A stretch of 39,799 nucleotides of DNA from Shewanella xiamenensis (GTDB taxonomy: Bacteria > Pseudomonadota > Gammaproteobacteria > Enterobacterales > Shewanellaceae): assembly GCF_014647135.1 (NCBI RefSeq), contig NZ_BMOP01000033.1, forward strand, positions 1-39,799, in the 5' to 3' direction. The notes beneath the pieces were generated by a model, which made no database searches, was not told the DNA's origin, and worked only from the letters and a program-made list of their open reading frames with translations. Shown piece after piece: positions 17,013 to 25,777 of this stretch. Numbering within the stretch: position 1 is the stretch's first letter; each line of letters starts with the position of its first letter. A program made the position numbers and the translations under genes.

Positions 17013-17240
17013 ATGGCATATATGGCAGAAAGGATCAATTTATCTATATCAGAGGAGAAACTTGCGCAACTCATTCGTGAAGGAAGTCTATGTGCAGCGG
17101 ATTTTTCATGTCTAGATAATCAATCAAAACGGAAAGTCTGGCAACTTTGCCTTATCTGTTGCCAAAAACGCATAGGCTGCCAGCAATGTTCACAAACAAG
17201 TTGTCCGCAAATTGAAAGACTCATTAATGCCGATAAATAA
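17013..17240 (+). CDS. Small cysteine-rich protein, predicted Fur-regulated, function unknown
   Basis: The start is ATG 17013 (MAYMAERINLSISEEKL), which has AGGA six bases upstream; a longer frame from 16974 would start inside the promoter. The product has 75 residues with eight cysteines. The first half has an amphipathic ISEEKLAQLIREG helix. The second half has CLICC and CQQCSQTSC, that is C-x2-C-C and C-x2-C-x4-C, spacings suited to an Fe-S cluster or zinc. There is no signal peptide or transmembrane segment. It does not resemble Bfd (bacterioferritin-associated ferredoxin) or HemP. The Fur box points to a role in iron homeostasis, such as iron or cluster delivery, which is inference. Confidence 0.75.
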   Translation: MAYMAERINLSISEEKLAQLIREGSLCAADFSCLDNQSKRKVWQLCLICCQKRIGCQQCSQTSCPQIERLINADK

Positions 17241-17253
17241 CGTTATCGGCATT
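17226..17253 (+). terminator. Hairpin spanning the stop codon of the cysteine-rich gene
   Basis: AATGCCGATAA-ATAACG-TTATCGGCATT is a perfect 11-bp stem that includes the TAA stop at 17238-17240. It is followed by TGCATTT, a poor T-tract. It may be a terminator or a transcript-stabilising structure. Confidence 0.5.
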
Positions 17254-17301
17254 TGCATTTAAGTATTATCATGCATTAAACACTTAAATTTAAAAGTTAT
17301 T

Positions 17302-18597
17302 ATGCAGCTTCCTCCAGTATTACCTTTATTTGATTCAATTGAATTCATACAAGATGGGAACGGTGTGGTGAATCAATACATTACCCAAGTCAGTCTAACG
17401 GATGTGCCTGATGCAGGTTTAGTAATGGAACATGCAACAGATTGGTTGTTTGAACAAAAACACAGTGAAAACAACTATAAAGCCTATCGGAGTGAACTCA
17501 CTACATTCCTGCATTGGTGTTTTGATGTCGCCAAAATGTCACCCACACAGGTGCTACGTAAGGATATGAGTCGGTATGTGGATTATTGTTTGGCGCCACC
17601 CTTAGCGCTGATTGGTTACTTTAACGTGCCACAGTTTAAACTCGATAAACTGCGTGATGAGCGGGTTCCTAATAGTCTTTGGCGGCCATTTGTCGGCAAG
17701 AAACTGTTAGGGCAAGTTCAACCTTATGTGCTTAGCGACAATGCATTAAAAACCAAGATTGCTATTTTATCCTCGTTTTATAGCTACTTAATGAGTGAGG
17801 AGTTTTGTGAGCGCAACCCCGCGCAAATTTGGTTGAATCACAGCCGCTTTGGCCAAAACAAGCAGTATCAAAGACAAAGCGAGGAAGATGAAAACAACTT
17901 GGCTTTCACAGAACTACAGTGGTCCTATGTGATGAGCACAGTTACTCGATTGGCTGAAACATTACCCGAATTGCATCAACGTAGTTTATTCTTGATTTCA
18001 TTGATTTATTCCTGCTATTTACGCATCTCTGATGTATCTGCACGGGTTGGCTATTCACCAGTAATGGGCCAATTTAGGCAAAATTCACAGACAGGCATTT
18101 GGAGTTTTCATATTCCACTCAGTAAAGGTGGTAAAAAGCGTAGCGTGGCGATGTCAAAGGCGTTACTGGACGGCTTAGTTAAATATCGACAGTTTTTAGG
18201 TCTTACTGACTATCCAAATCAAAGTGAACCACATCCGTTATTTGTTCGACATAGAGCAGCTGGTCGCGGCCGAGATGCGGGTTTAGTGAATGCCAATCTT
18301 GGGATCCGTCAAATCCGTGAAGAAATTCAGACCATCATCAATCTCGCGGCTGATAATGCGCAAACAGATGGTTTTAATCACGATGCCGAGCAAATGCGAA
18401 AACTCACTGCGCATAATATTCGACATACTGGGATCACCCATGATATCAACATCAATCGTCGGCCGTTATCACATGTCCAAGCCGATGCAGGCCACGAGAG
18501 TATCGACACCACATCGAAGTATTTACACACTACACAAATAGAAAGACATGAAAGTGCCTTTAATAAGCCGTTAGACCATTTGCAAGGTATTAACTAG
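17302..18597 (+). CDS. Tyrosine recombinase / site-specific integrase
   Basis: A 431-residue protein with a SAM-like core-binding domain (about 35-170) and a catalytic domain (about 200-415). The complete catalytic set is visible: R241 in YLRISDV, K275 in SKGGKKR, H371 and R374 in HNIRHTGIT, H398 in AGHES and the nucleophile Y407 in SKYLHT. It should be active in strand exchange. No partner integrase, excisionase, att repeat or tRNA is seen around it, so this is not an obvious integrative element. Its target is unknown. The ribosome-binding site is weak. Confidence 0.88.
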   Translation: MQLPPVLPLFDSIEFIQDGNGVVNQYITQVSLTDVPDAGLVMEHATDWLFEQKHSENNYKAYRSELTTFLHWCFDVAKMSPTQVLRKDMSRYVDYCLAPPLALIGYFNVPQFKLDKLRDERVPNSLWRPFVGKKLLGQVQPYVLSDNALKTKIAILSSFYSYLMSEEFCERNPAQIWLNHSRFGQNKQYQRQSEEDENNLAFTELQWSYVMSTVTRLAETLPELHQRSLFLISLIYSCYLRISDVSARVGYSPVMGQFRQNSQTGIWSFHIPLSKGGKKRSVAMSKALLDGLVKYRQFLGLTDYPNQSEPHPLFVRHRAAGRGRDAGLVNANLGIRQIREEIQTIINLAADNAQTDGFNHDAEQMRKLTAHNIRHTGITHDININRRPLSHVQADAGHESIDTTSKYLHTTQIERHESAFNKPLDHLQGIN

Positions 18598-18930
18598 GAT
18601 GTTATCGGCACCCCAAATCCCTCTCACACAAAACTGCGCACAATGTATATTATGTTAAATTGTGTTTTGGGGAAAGAAACAGTTCTCTATGGATTTACGT
18701 TAAAGTACTTTCACTTCTGCTGGTTCTGCTTGATTGAGGATTTATTGGTTTAAGGAAGAAATGCTATTGCTTATATCGCGTTGCTACGTGAATGTTTGCA
18801 GAGATTACTCCGCATAGTGCTAAAGAATTCACATAGCATCGCGTTTTATATCATGATGTTGGTGTCTATTATTACTTGGATCGACTTTTTATTTTGCCAA
18901 TCAATCTCTTCATTTGCCTACGGTCAAATC
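18598..18930. other. Intergenic stretch with no recognised feature
   Basis: This 333-bp gap lies between the recombinase gene and the convergent end of fdhD. It is AT-rich, and I see no convincing ORF, terminator or RNA gene. No strong hairpin plus T-run marks the end of the fdh operon. Confidence 0.5.
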
Positions 18931-19776
18931 TTAAAGCCCGACCACGGCTGGTTGTGACAGTTGGCTTCCTTGAAGTCGATAGCCATGATTATAAATATTT
19001 GCTCGACCATCACGGCAGAAACCGACTAAAGTCACATTGCTTTGCTCCGCAATCTCAGTAGCCAACGCCGTCACGGCTGACATAGCAAACAGAATTTGAA
19101 TACCGACACTTGCCGCCTTTTGTACCATTTCAAAACTGGCGCGGCTGGTTAACAATACCGCAGCGGGTTTTGCTGCATACCGAACAGACATCGCCCCGAT
19201 CAATTTATCTAAAGCGATATGTCGGCCAATATCTTCAAATAGATAAATCACCTCCCCGTTTTCATTTACACCAATTGCAGCATGGGTTGCACCAGTTAAA
19301 GCAAAAGTCTGTTGTAGTTGTTTGACTCGGACTAAAATCGGGTCGAGATGGGCAATGTTGAATCGGATATCTGATCCGACGACTTGAACTGGTTTTACAG
19401 CATCTTTAAGCTGTGCAACACCACAGAGACCACAGCCAGTGCGTCCTGCCATGCTACGGCGATGCTCCTTTAACTCATTGAAACAGCGTTGATTAATCTC
19501 TATCTTAATGATCACGCCATTAGAAACATATTCAAGTTCAATATCTTTTATATCATTAATGGTTGAGACAATTCTTTCCGAAAGCGTAAAACCTATCGCA
19601 AACACTTCCAAGTCCTGTGGGCTTGCCATCATGACTGTGTGCGCCAATCCGTTATACACCAACGCCACTCTTATCTCATTGGCGAGTAATTCAGTTTGTT
19701 CAACATTCCCTGCCGTGCTAAATCGAGTCACATCGGCTGTAACAACTGAATTAGGGAAAGAATTATCAGCAACCAT
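18931..19776 (-). CDS. fdhD: Formate dehydrogenase sulfurtransferase FdhD
   Basis: FdhD transfers sulfur from a cysteine desulfurase to the molybdenum cofactor so that formate dehydrogenase becomes active. The conserved C-x2-C is in GRTGCGLCGV (C115 and C118 from ATG 19776). The cofactor-binding region EDIGRHIALDKLIGA and the late LTSRASFEMVQKA block are also standard. The start is ATG 19776, with AGGAG eight bases upstream; a TTG lies one codon earlier. It is the last gene of the fdn operon. Confidence 0.94.
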   Translation of the reverse strand: MVADNSFPNSVVTADVTRFSTAGNVEQTELLANEIRVALVYNGLAHTVMMASPQDLEVFAIGFTLSERIVSTINDIKDIELEYVSNGVIIKIEINQRCFNELKEHRRSMAGRTGCGLCGVAQLKDAVKPVQVVGSDIRFNIAHLDPILVRVKQLQQTFALTGATHAAIGVNENGEVIYLFEDIGRHIALDKLIGAMSVRYAAKPAAVLLTSRASFEMVQKAASVGIQILFAMSAVTALATEIAEQSNVTLVGFCRDGRANIYNHGYRLQGSQLSQPAVVGL

Positions 19777-19803
19777 CAACGCATCTCCTGTTAACTACGT
19801 TTT

Positions 19804-20703
19804 CTAAGCTTCATGGGCCAGCAATAGCGGATTGACAGTTGTCGCACCATAGCCCTTTGTATTGAGCTCGGCATCCAATCCCATCGATGCGATATCATCC
19901 GCTGCCGCATCTAACAATGGCAAACGGTTGATAAACAACATCTTAGTATATCCTTTACACGCCTCGCAGCTCTCAATCCGTACGGCAGCCTTATGATCGT
20001 CAAACGACCAAATAGACATCTCACGGGATTGTTCGCAGCAGGTACAATGGGCTCGCACATAGTGCCACTCGCTTTCACACAGACTGCAATGTAGATAACG
20101 CAGCCCTTCGCGTGGTTTATCGACAATCATGCTGGCGACAGGATGACTGCCGCATACAGGGCATAAACTGGACTGCTTAACCCTATTGGTATCCATACGC
20201 GCAATCACCATGGGCGCCCAATGGGACCAATAGAGTGACAAACCCGCCCAAATAAATAAGCTAAACTGTGCGGGTACGGCACTAAACTGCCCTTGCCTTA
20301 GTTGATTGCCCCACTGGAGCAATTGGACTGGCGATTGCTCCAGTAGCTCCTGGAGAACAGGCACTAAATGCGCGGGCACTTGGGATAACAATTCTGTCAG
20401 CAATGCTTGCAATGGTTGTAACCAATCCTGAGCCGTTTGAGTTTGGCTTAGGGACAACGGATATGGCGCCTCAACGTCAATCATTGGTGCTGAGCCCATA
20501 TCCGTTGCCGCCAGTTTTTGCTGCGCAGACACTAGGATTTGGCAGAGCTTAAGATAATCCGCCAGCGGAGAATCCTGCGCTAATTGGGCTAAACGACGTG
20601 CTCTATGTTGATAAATTTTCTCAGGATCTGCTGCTTTTAGCGGTTTCAAAGCTAAGGGAGATTTATCAACAAAACTTAACGGGATATCGCTGGCCATCTT
20701 CAT
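19804..20703 (-). CDS. fdhE: Formate dehydrogenase accessory protein FdhE
   Basis: A 299-residue protein with four cysteine pairs: CPVC (181-184), CSLC (206-209), CTCC (220-223) and CEAC (246-249). These form the two iron- or zinc-binding rubredoxin-like centres typical of FdhE. FdhE interacts with the catalytic subunit before export and is needed for activity. It is 5 bp after fdnI and 27 bp before fdhD. Confidence 0.93.
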   Translation of the reverse strand: MKMASDIPLSFVDKSPLALKPLKAADPEKIYQHRARRLAQLAQDSPLADYLKLCQILVSAQQKLAATDMGSAPMIDVEAPYPLSLSQTQTAQDWLQPLQALLTELLSQVPAHLVPVLQELLEQSPVQLLQWGNQLRQGQFSAVPAQFSLFIWAGLSLYWSHWAPMVIARMDTNRVKQSSLCPVCGSHPVASMIVDKPREGLRYLHCSLCESEWHYVRAHCTCCEQSREMSIWSFDDHKAAVRIESCEACKGYTKMLFINRLPLLDAAADDIASMGLDAELNTKGYGATTVNPLLLAHEA

Positions 20704-20708
20704 TGCTA

Positions 20709-21329
20709 TTATTCCTCGTGTTCTTCTAACATGGCTGGGTGGTGCTTACGGGCCCAAGCCTTAGAGACTTTGCCGTAGAGCATCCCAGTGATAGAGCCTT
20801 CAATCCAGCAGGCCATCCATACGTGTACCACTAGGGATAACAGCATTAATATGCCGCAGGCCGAGTGGACTAAGGTGGCCCAATTGACGGCTTCTGCCGA
20901 GAACATGGGGGCAAAATAAGGTTGCCACATCATGATGCCGCTGATCAGAAACGCCAGTACAAAAACCACAAAGGCGCGGAATAACATTTTCTGACCTGGG
21001 TTGTAGTGGCCCACGGGCGGAATGTTCTCTTCTTTTTGCAGTAACACCCACACCACGGCTTTCATCCAGGGCAAATCGTATTTATTCCACTTATTGTGCT
21101 GGTAGTAGCGGATTAACATCACCGCCAGCAGCAGACACATGGCAATTCCAAAGAATGGATGCATCACTTTTGCCAGTTGTGGTGTGCCAACAATGCCACT
21201 TAGCCACTGGAACGAAGGATAAAAAAACGAAAACCCCGTTAGAAAGGTCACTAGGCCAACAAAGACTATGGTCCAGTGGCACAGGCGATCTACGAGCTTA
21301 TGACGGACAATCATTTCTTTATGATTCAT
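20709..21329 (-). CDS. fdnI: Formate dehydrogenase cytochrome b subunit (gamma)
   Basis: A 206-residue, four-helix cytochrome b556 that anchors the enzyme and passes electrons to the quinone pool. Likely heme histidines are in VDRLCHWTIVF, KVMHPFFGIAM and the late HSACGILMLLSLVVHVW. The start overlaps the fdnH stop (ATGA), showing tight coupling. The soluble C-terminal tail is short, ending in EEHEE. Confidence 0.92.
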   Translation of the reverse strand: MNHKEMIVRHKLVDRLCHWTIVFVGLVTFLTGFSFFYPSFQWLSGIVGTPQLAKVMHPFFGIAMCLLLAVMLIRYYQHNKWNKYDLPWMKAVVWVLLQKEENIPPVGHYNPGQKMLFRAFVVFVLAFLISGIMMWQPYFAPMFSAEAVNWATLVHSACGILMLLSLVVHVWMACWIEGSITGMLYGKVSKAWARKHHPAMLEEHEE

Positions 21330-22228
21330 AGCTTTTCCTCCTCTTTGACGCCGGCATCAATGTAACCAGGCTGATCTTCCTCGACGATGTTGCGCCCTAC
21401 CGCAATGCGGTGCATCAGGGCGAACGCCGCCGTTGCGAGCAAGCCTGCGGTGCCCAACGGTTTGAGCCAATCTTGACGCCATTCGGTTGCCGCAGGGATT
21501 TGCGGATCCTTGGGCATGCCATAGCTTTCGGGTTGCGTGATATCGTGGAGGATCATCATCATATGCGTACCGCCAACCCCTTCGGGGTTATAAAGTCCCG
21601 CCTTGGTAAAACCGCGTTCCTTTAACTGCTCGACGCGTTTTTCGGCATAGAACAACATGTCTTCGCGGGTACCAAAGCGCAGTGCTCCCACGGTGCAGGT
21701 TTTAACGCAGGAAGGCTCGAGGCCAACGGCGAGCCTATCGGAGCACAGGGTGCACTTATAGGCTTTGTTATCTTTGGCGCTGATCTTAGGCACATTGAAA
21801 GGACAGGCACTGGCGCAATAGCCGCAGCCAATACACTTGTTCGAGTCAAAATCCACTGTGCCATTGGCATGTTGCACAATCGCGCCACTGGTTGAACAGG
21901 CTTTTAAACAGGCTGGATCGGCGCAATGCATACAGGCTGTGTGGGTAAATTGCCAACGCAACTTATTGTTATCCATCACTTCGTGATACTGCATTATGTT
22001 CCAGCTTTCCGGTGACAGTGTCATCGGGTTCTGGTAACTGCCTTGGAAAGTACCGACATCTTCACGAAGGTCATTCCATTCGGAGCAGGCAACCTGACAG
22101 GCCTTACAGCCGGTACATTTCGTCGCATCAAACAGCTTAGTCACCTGCTGAACCGCACCAATCCGCGCTTGAGACGCTGGCGTGATATCCGTGGTGCCTG
22201 AGATGCGGATAATATCTTGAGAAGCCAT
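21326..22228 (-). CDS. fdnH: Formate dehydrogenase iron-sulfur subunit (beta)
   Basis: A 300-residue protein with four [4Fe-4S] cluster motifs: CTGCKACQVACSEW, CMHCADPACLKAC, CIGCGYCASACPFNVP and CTLCSDR with a later CVKTC. A single C-terminal transmembrane helix (LGTAGLLATAAFALM) anchors it to the periplasmic side. It relays electrons from the catalytic subunit to the cytochrome b subunit. A GGAGG site precedes ATG 22228, two bases after the fdnG stop. Confidence 0.95.
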   Translation of the reverse strand: MASQDIIRISGTTDITPASQARIGAVQQVTKLFDATKCTGCKACQVACSEWNDLREDVGTFQGSYQNPMTLSPESWNIMQYHEVMDNNKLRWQFTHTACMHCADPACLKACSTSGAIVQHANGTVDFDSNKCIGCGYCASACPFNVPKISAKDNKAYKCTLCSDRLAVGLEPSCVKTCTVGALRFGTREDMLFYAEKRVEQLKERGFTKAGLYNPEGVGGTHMMMILHDITQPESYGMPKDPQIPAATEWRQDWLKPLGTAGLLATAAFALMHRIAVGRNIVEEDQPGYIDAGVKEEEKL

Positions 22229-22230
22229 AA

Positions 22231-25200
22231 TTAGAAGCCCTCCGCTTTGGCAATATTCACAAGGAATGCTTTATATTCAGGAGTTTGGGTATTGGCATCG
22301 CCCACAGATGAAGTCAGTTCGTTGACGATATAGCTCTTCTGCGTCAAGGCCTCATAACTGCCGTGGCGTGGAATACCTATTGTGTGAACTTTTTTGCCCT
22401 GAACCATCATGGGTTGGAGCCGTTTAGTGACATAGGCTTTAGTGACAATATGCGAGCGCTTAGAGCTCACCTTGACCCAATCACCGTTATTGATGCCCTT
22501 TTCCGCCGCCAAGGTTTCATCGATTTCGATAAAGTGCTGTGGCTGGGTAATCGCAGCAAGGTGACAATGTGTGGTCCAGTTGTTGAAGTGCTCCGTCATT
22601 GAGTAAGTGGTGCCAACATAGGGGAATTCTTCATTGGTACCAAAGCTTTCACGTAAGCCTTTGAACATCCGCGCCACTGGGTTATTGGTGACCTTAGGGT
22701 GCAGCGGATTACTCGCCAGTGGTGATTCAAACGGCTCGTAATGCTCTGGGAATGGGCCATCTTTTAAGTCACGCAGCGCAAATAAGTGGCCAACGCCATC
22801 GGCTTGCATGATGAAAGGATGGGCCGATTCTTCGGCATTCAATTTGGCATTAAAGTCTGGCACATCAATGCCCTGCCACTTGTTGTCCTTGTATTCGAGT
22901 AGCACACGGCTCGGATCGCGCGGCTTACCTTGCACGTCGCAGGAGGCGCGGTTGTACAAGATGCGCCGGTTTGCTGGCCAAGCGAATGACCAATTTGGGG
23001 TAATGCCTTTGCCTGATGGATCGCTATTATCGCGACGCGCCATCAAGTTGCCCGCTTCGGTCCACATGCCTGAGTAAACCCAAACACCACATGAGGTTGA
23101 TCCATCGGCTTTTAACTCGGAGAAACCATTGAGTAACTTACCGGTAGTGAGATCATAACCATTCATCTCCCGCGCGATTTCCTCTGAACTAGGTTCATGT
23201 TCGACCGCATAGTCCCATTTAATGGCTTCAATTGGCGCAGGTAAACGACCACCCTCTTCACGGTATAAACGTTTTAATTCCAACATGATGCCAGAAAGAA
23301 TTTCAGGATCAGACAAGGCTTCGCCGGGTGGATTTGCGCCCTTAAAGTGCCATTGTAACCAGCGGCTTGAGTTGGCAATTGAACCACTTTCCTCAGCAAA
23401 ACAGGTCGTGGGTAAGCGGAAGACTTCAGTTTGAATACTGGCGGTATCCACATCGTTAAACTGACCTGCATTGCGCCAGAAAGTGGAGGTTTCGTTTGCA
23501 AGTGCATCCAGCACAACTAAGAACTTCAGATTCGATAAGCCCTTAGACACTTTTTGCTTATCGGGCTGAGAGTTAAGCGCGTTGATGCCTTGGATAAAGT
23601 AGCCATTGACCTCACCGTGAACCATCATGTCGATTTGCTTGTTGATATCGTACTGTTGGTCCCACTTTGGCAGCCAGTCATAGCCATAATCATTCTCTGC
23701 CGTCGCATGTTCACCGAAGAAGGCTTTTAACAACGACACGGTAAAGGCTGGGTAATTGTGCCAATAGTTGGTTTGGTTTGGTCTTAAGGCTTTTGGGGTG
23801 TAATGGGCTAAATAGTTTTGTAAATCAACATCTTTATCTTGAGGTAATTTAAGGTAACCCGGTAAGGCTTGGCACAATAACCCTAAGTCCGTTGCGCCTT
23901 GAACGTTTGAGTGACCACGCAGTGCATTCACGCCGCCTCCCATGATCCCCATATTGCCAAGCAGCAATTGGATCATCGCCATGGTGCGGATGTTTTGCGC
24001 GCCGACGCTGTGCTGTGTCCAACCTAGTGCATACAGGAAGGTGGCGGCTTTATGGTCAACATGGGTTGCCCCAATTTGCTTACACACTTCAAGATAGGTT
24101 TCTTTAGGCGTCCCAGTGATACTGGAAACTGTGTCGGGATCGTAGCGATCAACGTGTTTTTTCAGCAGGTTAATCACGCAACGAGGATGACTTAAGCTAG
24201 GGTCGACCTTAGCGTAGCCCTCTTCATCTAACTCATAGAACCAAGTAGATTGGTCGTATTTATGGTTAGCCTCATCGTAGCCACTGAATAAACCTTCATT
24301 AAATTCAAAGTCTTCCCGCACGATAAACGAGGCATTGGTATAGGCTTTGACATAGTTAAGGTTGATTTGCTGGGTTTCGAGCAGGTAGCGGATCATGCCG
24401 AGTAGGAAGGCAATATCGGTGCCCGAACGAATAGGCGCATATAAATCGGCGACGGCAGCACTGCGGTTAAAGCGCGGATCGACCACAATCAACTTGGCAT
24501 TGTTGTGCTCCATCGCTTCTGTCACCCAACCAAAACCGACGGGATGCGCTTCTGCAGCGTTACCGCCCATCACAATGGCCAGATCGGTATTTTTCATATC
24601 CGCCCAGTGGTTAGTCATAGCGCCGCGGCCAAAGGTGGGCGCCATCGCAGCAGGTGTCGGAGCGTGACAAACGCGGGCGATGTTATCTATGCCTAACATG
24701 CCAATGGCACGGCCAAATTTATGGGTAATGTAGCAGCCTTCGTTTGCTTGGGCCGATGAAGTCATCATGCCTAGACTGACTAAGCGGTTAACGGTTTGAC
24801 CCTGGGCATTTTTTTCAATCAGATTGGCATCACGCTCGTCTTTGATAAGTCTTGCGATACGCTTAAAGGCCTCATCCCAGCTAATGCGCTGCCATTTATC
24901 CGAACCAGGTAAACGCACTTCAGGATATTTTAAACGGTGCGGGCTATTCACATAGTCAACCAAGCCAGCGCCCTTAGGACACAGAGCTCCACGGTTAATT
25001 GGATTATCGGCATCGCCCTCGATATGAAAAATGCTCTGCTCCGCATTTTTCCCATTACTGCTCTGGCTGTACATCAACAAACCACAACCCACAGAGCAGT
25101 AGCAACAATTGTTACGCGTCTCTTTTGCGCGTAGCAATTTAAAACCTCTGACGGATGCAAATGCCTTTTCGGACATCAACCCCAGTGCAGAAATAGCAGA

Positions 25201-25254
25201 AGTCGCGGCTCCCACAGCACAGAGTTTAAAAAACTGTCGTCTATTCATTGTCAT
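22231..25254 (-). CDS. fdnG: Formate dehydrogenase catalytic subunit, Cys-containing, Tat-exported
   Basis: About 1007 residues, close to E. coli FdnG. It oxidises formate to CO2 in the periplasm using a molybdopterin guanine dinucleotide cofactor (Mo or W) and one [4Fe-4S] cluster. The N terminus carries a Tat signal (NRRQFFK, then a hydrophobic stretch ending EKAFA). The cluster ligands are in CCYCSVGC plus CPKG. The metal-ligand position, residue 196 from ATG 25254, is Cys (TGT at 24667-24669) in IARVCHAPT, where E. coli FdnG has selenocysteine. The next residue is the expected histidine. A GTG at 25263 is the first in-frame alternative start. Confidence 0.95.
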   Translation of the reverse strand: MTMNRRQFFKLCAVGAATSAISALGLMSEKAFASVRGFKLLRAKETRNNCCYCSVGCGLLMYSQSSNGKNAEQSIFHIEGDADNPINRGALCPKGAGLVDYVNSPHRLKYPEVRLPGSDKWQRISWDEAFKRIARLIKDERDANLIEKNAQGQTVNRLVSLGMMTSSAQANEGCYITHKFGRAIGMLGIDNIARVCHAPTPAAMAPTFGRGAMTNHWADMKNTDLAIVMGGNAAEAHPVGFGWVTEAMEHNNAKLIVVDPRFNRSAAVADLYAPIRSGTDIAFLLGMIRYLLETQQINLNYVKAYTNASFIVREDFEFNEGLFSGYDEANHKYDQSTWFYELDEEGYAKVDPSLSHPRCVINLLKKHVDRYDPDTVSSITGTPKETYLEVCKQIGATHVDHKAATFLYALGWTQHSVGAQNIRTMAMIQLLLGNMGIMGGGVNALRGHSNVQGATDLGLLCQALPGYLKLPQDKDVDLQNYLAHYTPKALRPNQTNYWHNYPAFTVSLLKAFFGEHATAENDYGYDWLPKWDQQYDINKQIDMMVHGEVNGYFIQGINALNSQPDKQKVSKGLSNLKFLVVLDALANETSTFWRNAGQFNDVDTASIQTEVFRLPTTCFAEESGSIANSSRWLQWHFKGANPPGEALSDPEILSGIMLELKRLYREEGGRLPAPIEAIKWDYAVEHEPSSEEIAREMNGYDLTTGKLLNGFSELKADGSTSCGVWVYSGMWTEAGNLMARRDNSDPSGKGITPNWSFAWPANRRILYNRASCDVQGKPRDPSRVLLEYKDNKWQGIDVPDFNAKLNAEESAHPFIMQADGVGHLFALRDLKDGPFPEHYEPFESPLASNPLHPKVTNNPVARMFKGLRESFGTNEEFPYVGTTYSMTEHFNNWTTHCHLAAITQPQHFIEIDETLAAEKGINNGDWVKVSSKRSHIVTKAYVTKRLQPMMVQGKKVHTIGIPRHGSYEALTQKSYIVNELTSSVGDANTQTPEYKAFLVNIAKAEGF

Positions 25255-25339
25255 TTCACACACTCTCTTTTATGTGCTCACAAGTTGCAGCGAATACGCT
25301 GCATGCTTGAGTAGAGAACTTAACCCTACTCAAGGTGCG

Positions 25340-25392
25340 AGTATAAAAAAGTGACTAATAATGACAATTTCCGACAGGTGATCGAAATCACA
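25340..25392 (-). promoter_or_regulatory. fdn operon promoter with a CRP-like box
   Basis: On the minus strand TTGTCA (25362-25367), 16 bp and TATACT (25340-25345) form a good promoter about 80 bp before fdnG. Just upstream is TGTGA-TTTCGA-TCACC (25377-25392), matching CRP consensus TGTGA-N6-TCACA at nine of ten arm bases. It is centred near -51 of that start. CRP is a main activator of anaerobic respiration in Shewanella. Confidence 0.65.
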
Positions 25393-25563
25393 TTAAGCTT
25401 TCAATGGAATAATATCCTGATATATGTAAGTTTTATTGTGATTGTTGAATTAATATTTTTAAATAATGTTATTTCTCAGGATTTAACTATTTTATTGATA
25501 TGGACATTTTGATTAGTCATTTTGTCCACTTTGTACCAATTTCTGATAGCCGTAAATCTTATT

Positions 25564-25579
25564 GTTGATGCGCGTCACA
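25564..25579. promoter_or_regulatory. Second CRP-like box upstream of fdnG
   Basis: GTTGA-TGCGCG-TCACA keeps the TGA-N6-TCACA core. It is in the same plus-strand orientation as the proximal box and lies 187 bp further from fdnG. No gene other than fdnG starts from this intergenic region. Confidence 0.4.
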
Positions 25580-25630
25580 AAAATGGCGTTAGTTGCTCAA
25601 ATTATGAGTGAAAATACCGATTAGCCGCTT

Positions 25631-25646
25631 TTTGAGCAAGATCACA
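25631..25646. promoter_or_regulatory. Third CRP/FNR-like box upstream of fdnG
   Basis: TTTGA-GCAAGA-TCACA is one base from the CRP consensus arms and also reads as a half-good FNR box (TTGAG-N4-ATCAC). It lies 67 bp beyond the second box in a 523-bp gap (25255-25777) that otherwise holds no ORF. Confidence 0.4.
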
Positions 25647-25777
25647 ATTTAAGGTAAATGATTGGGGCGATAAGCGGCGATTTTGCCTGAAAGCGCGGTA
25701 AATCGTTTTTGACTAAGGGATTAGTGAGTGGATTTGATAACAAAATTTGCGCTAAAAACGCTGATGTTTACTTAGAT

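Noticed and set aside
24600..24669. In-frame UGA or SECIS element in fdnG
   Set aside because: The codon is TGT and the frame is open throughout, so no selenocysteine insertion is needed.
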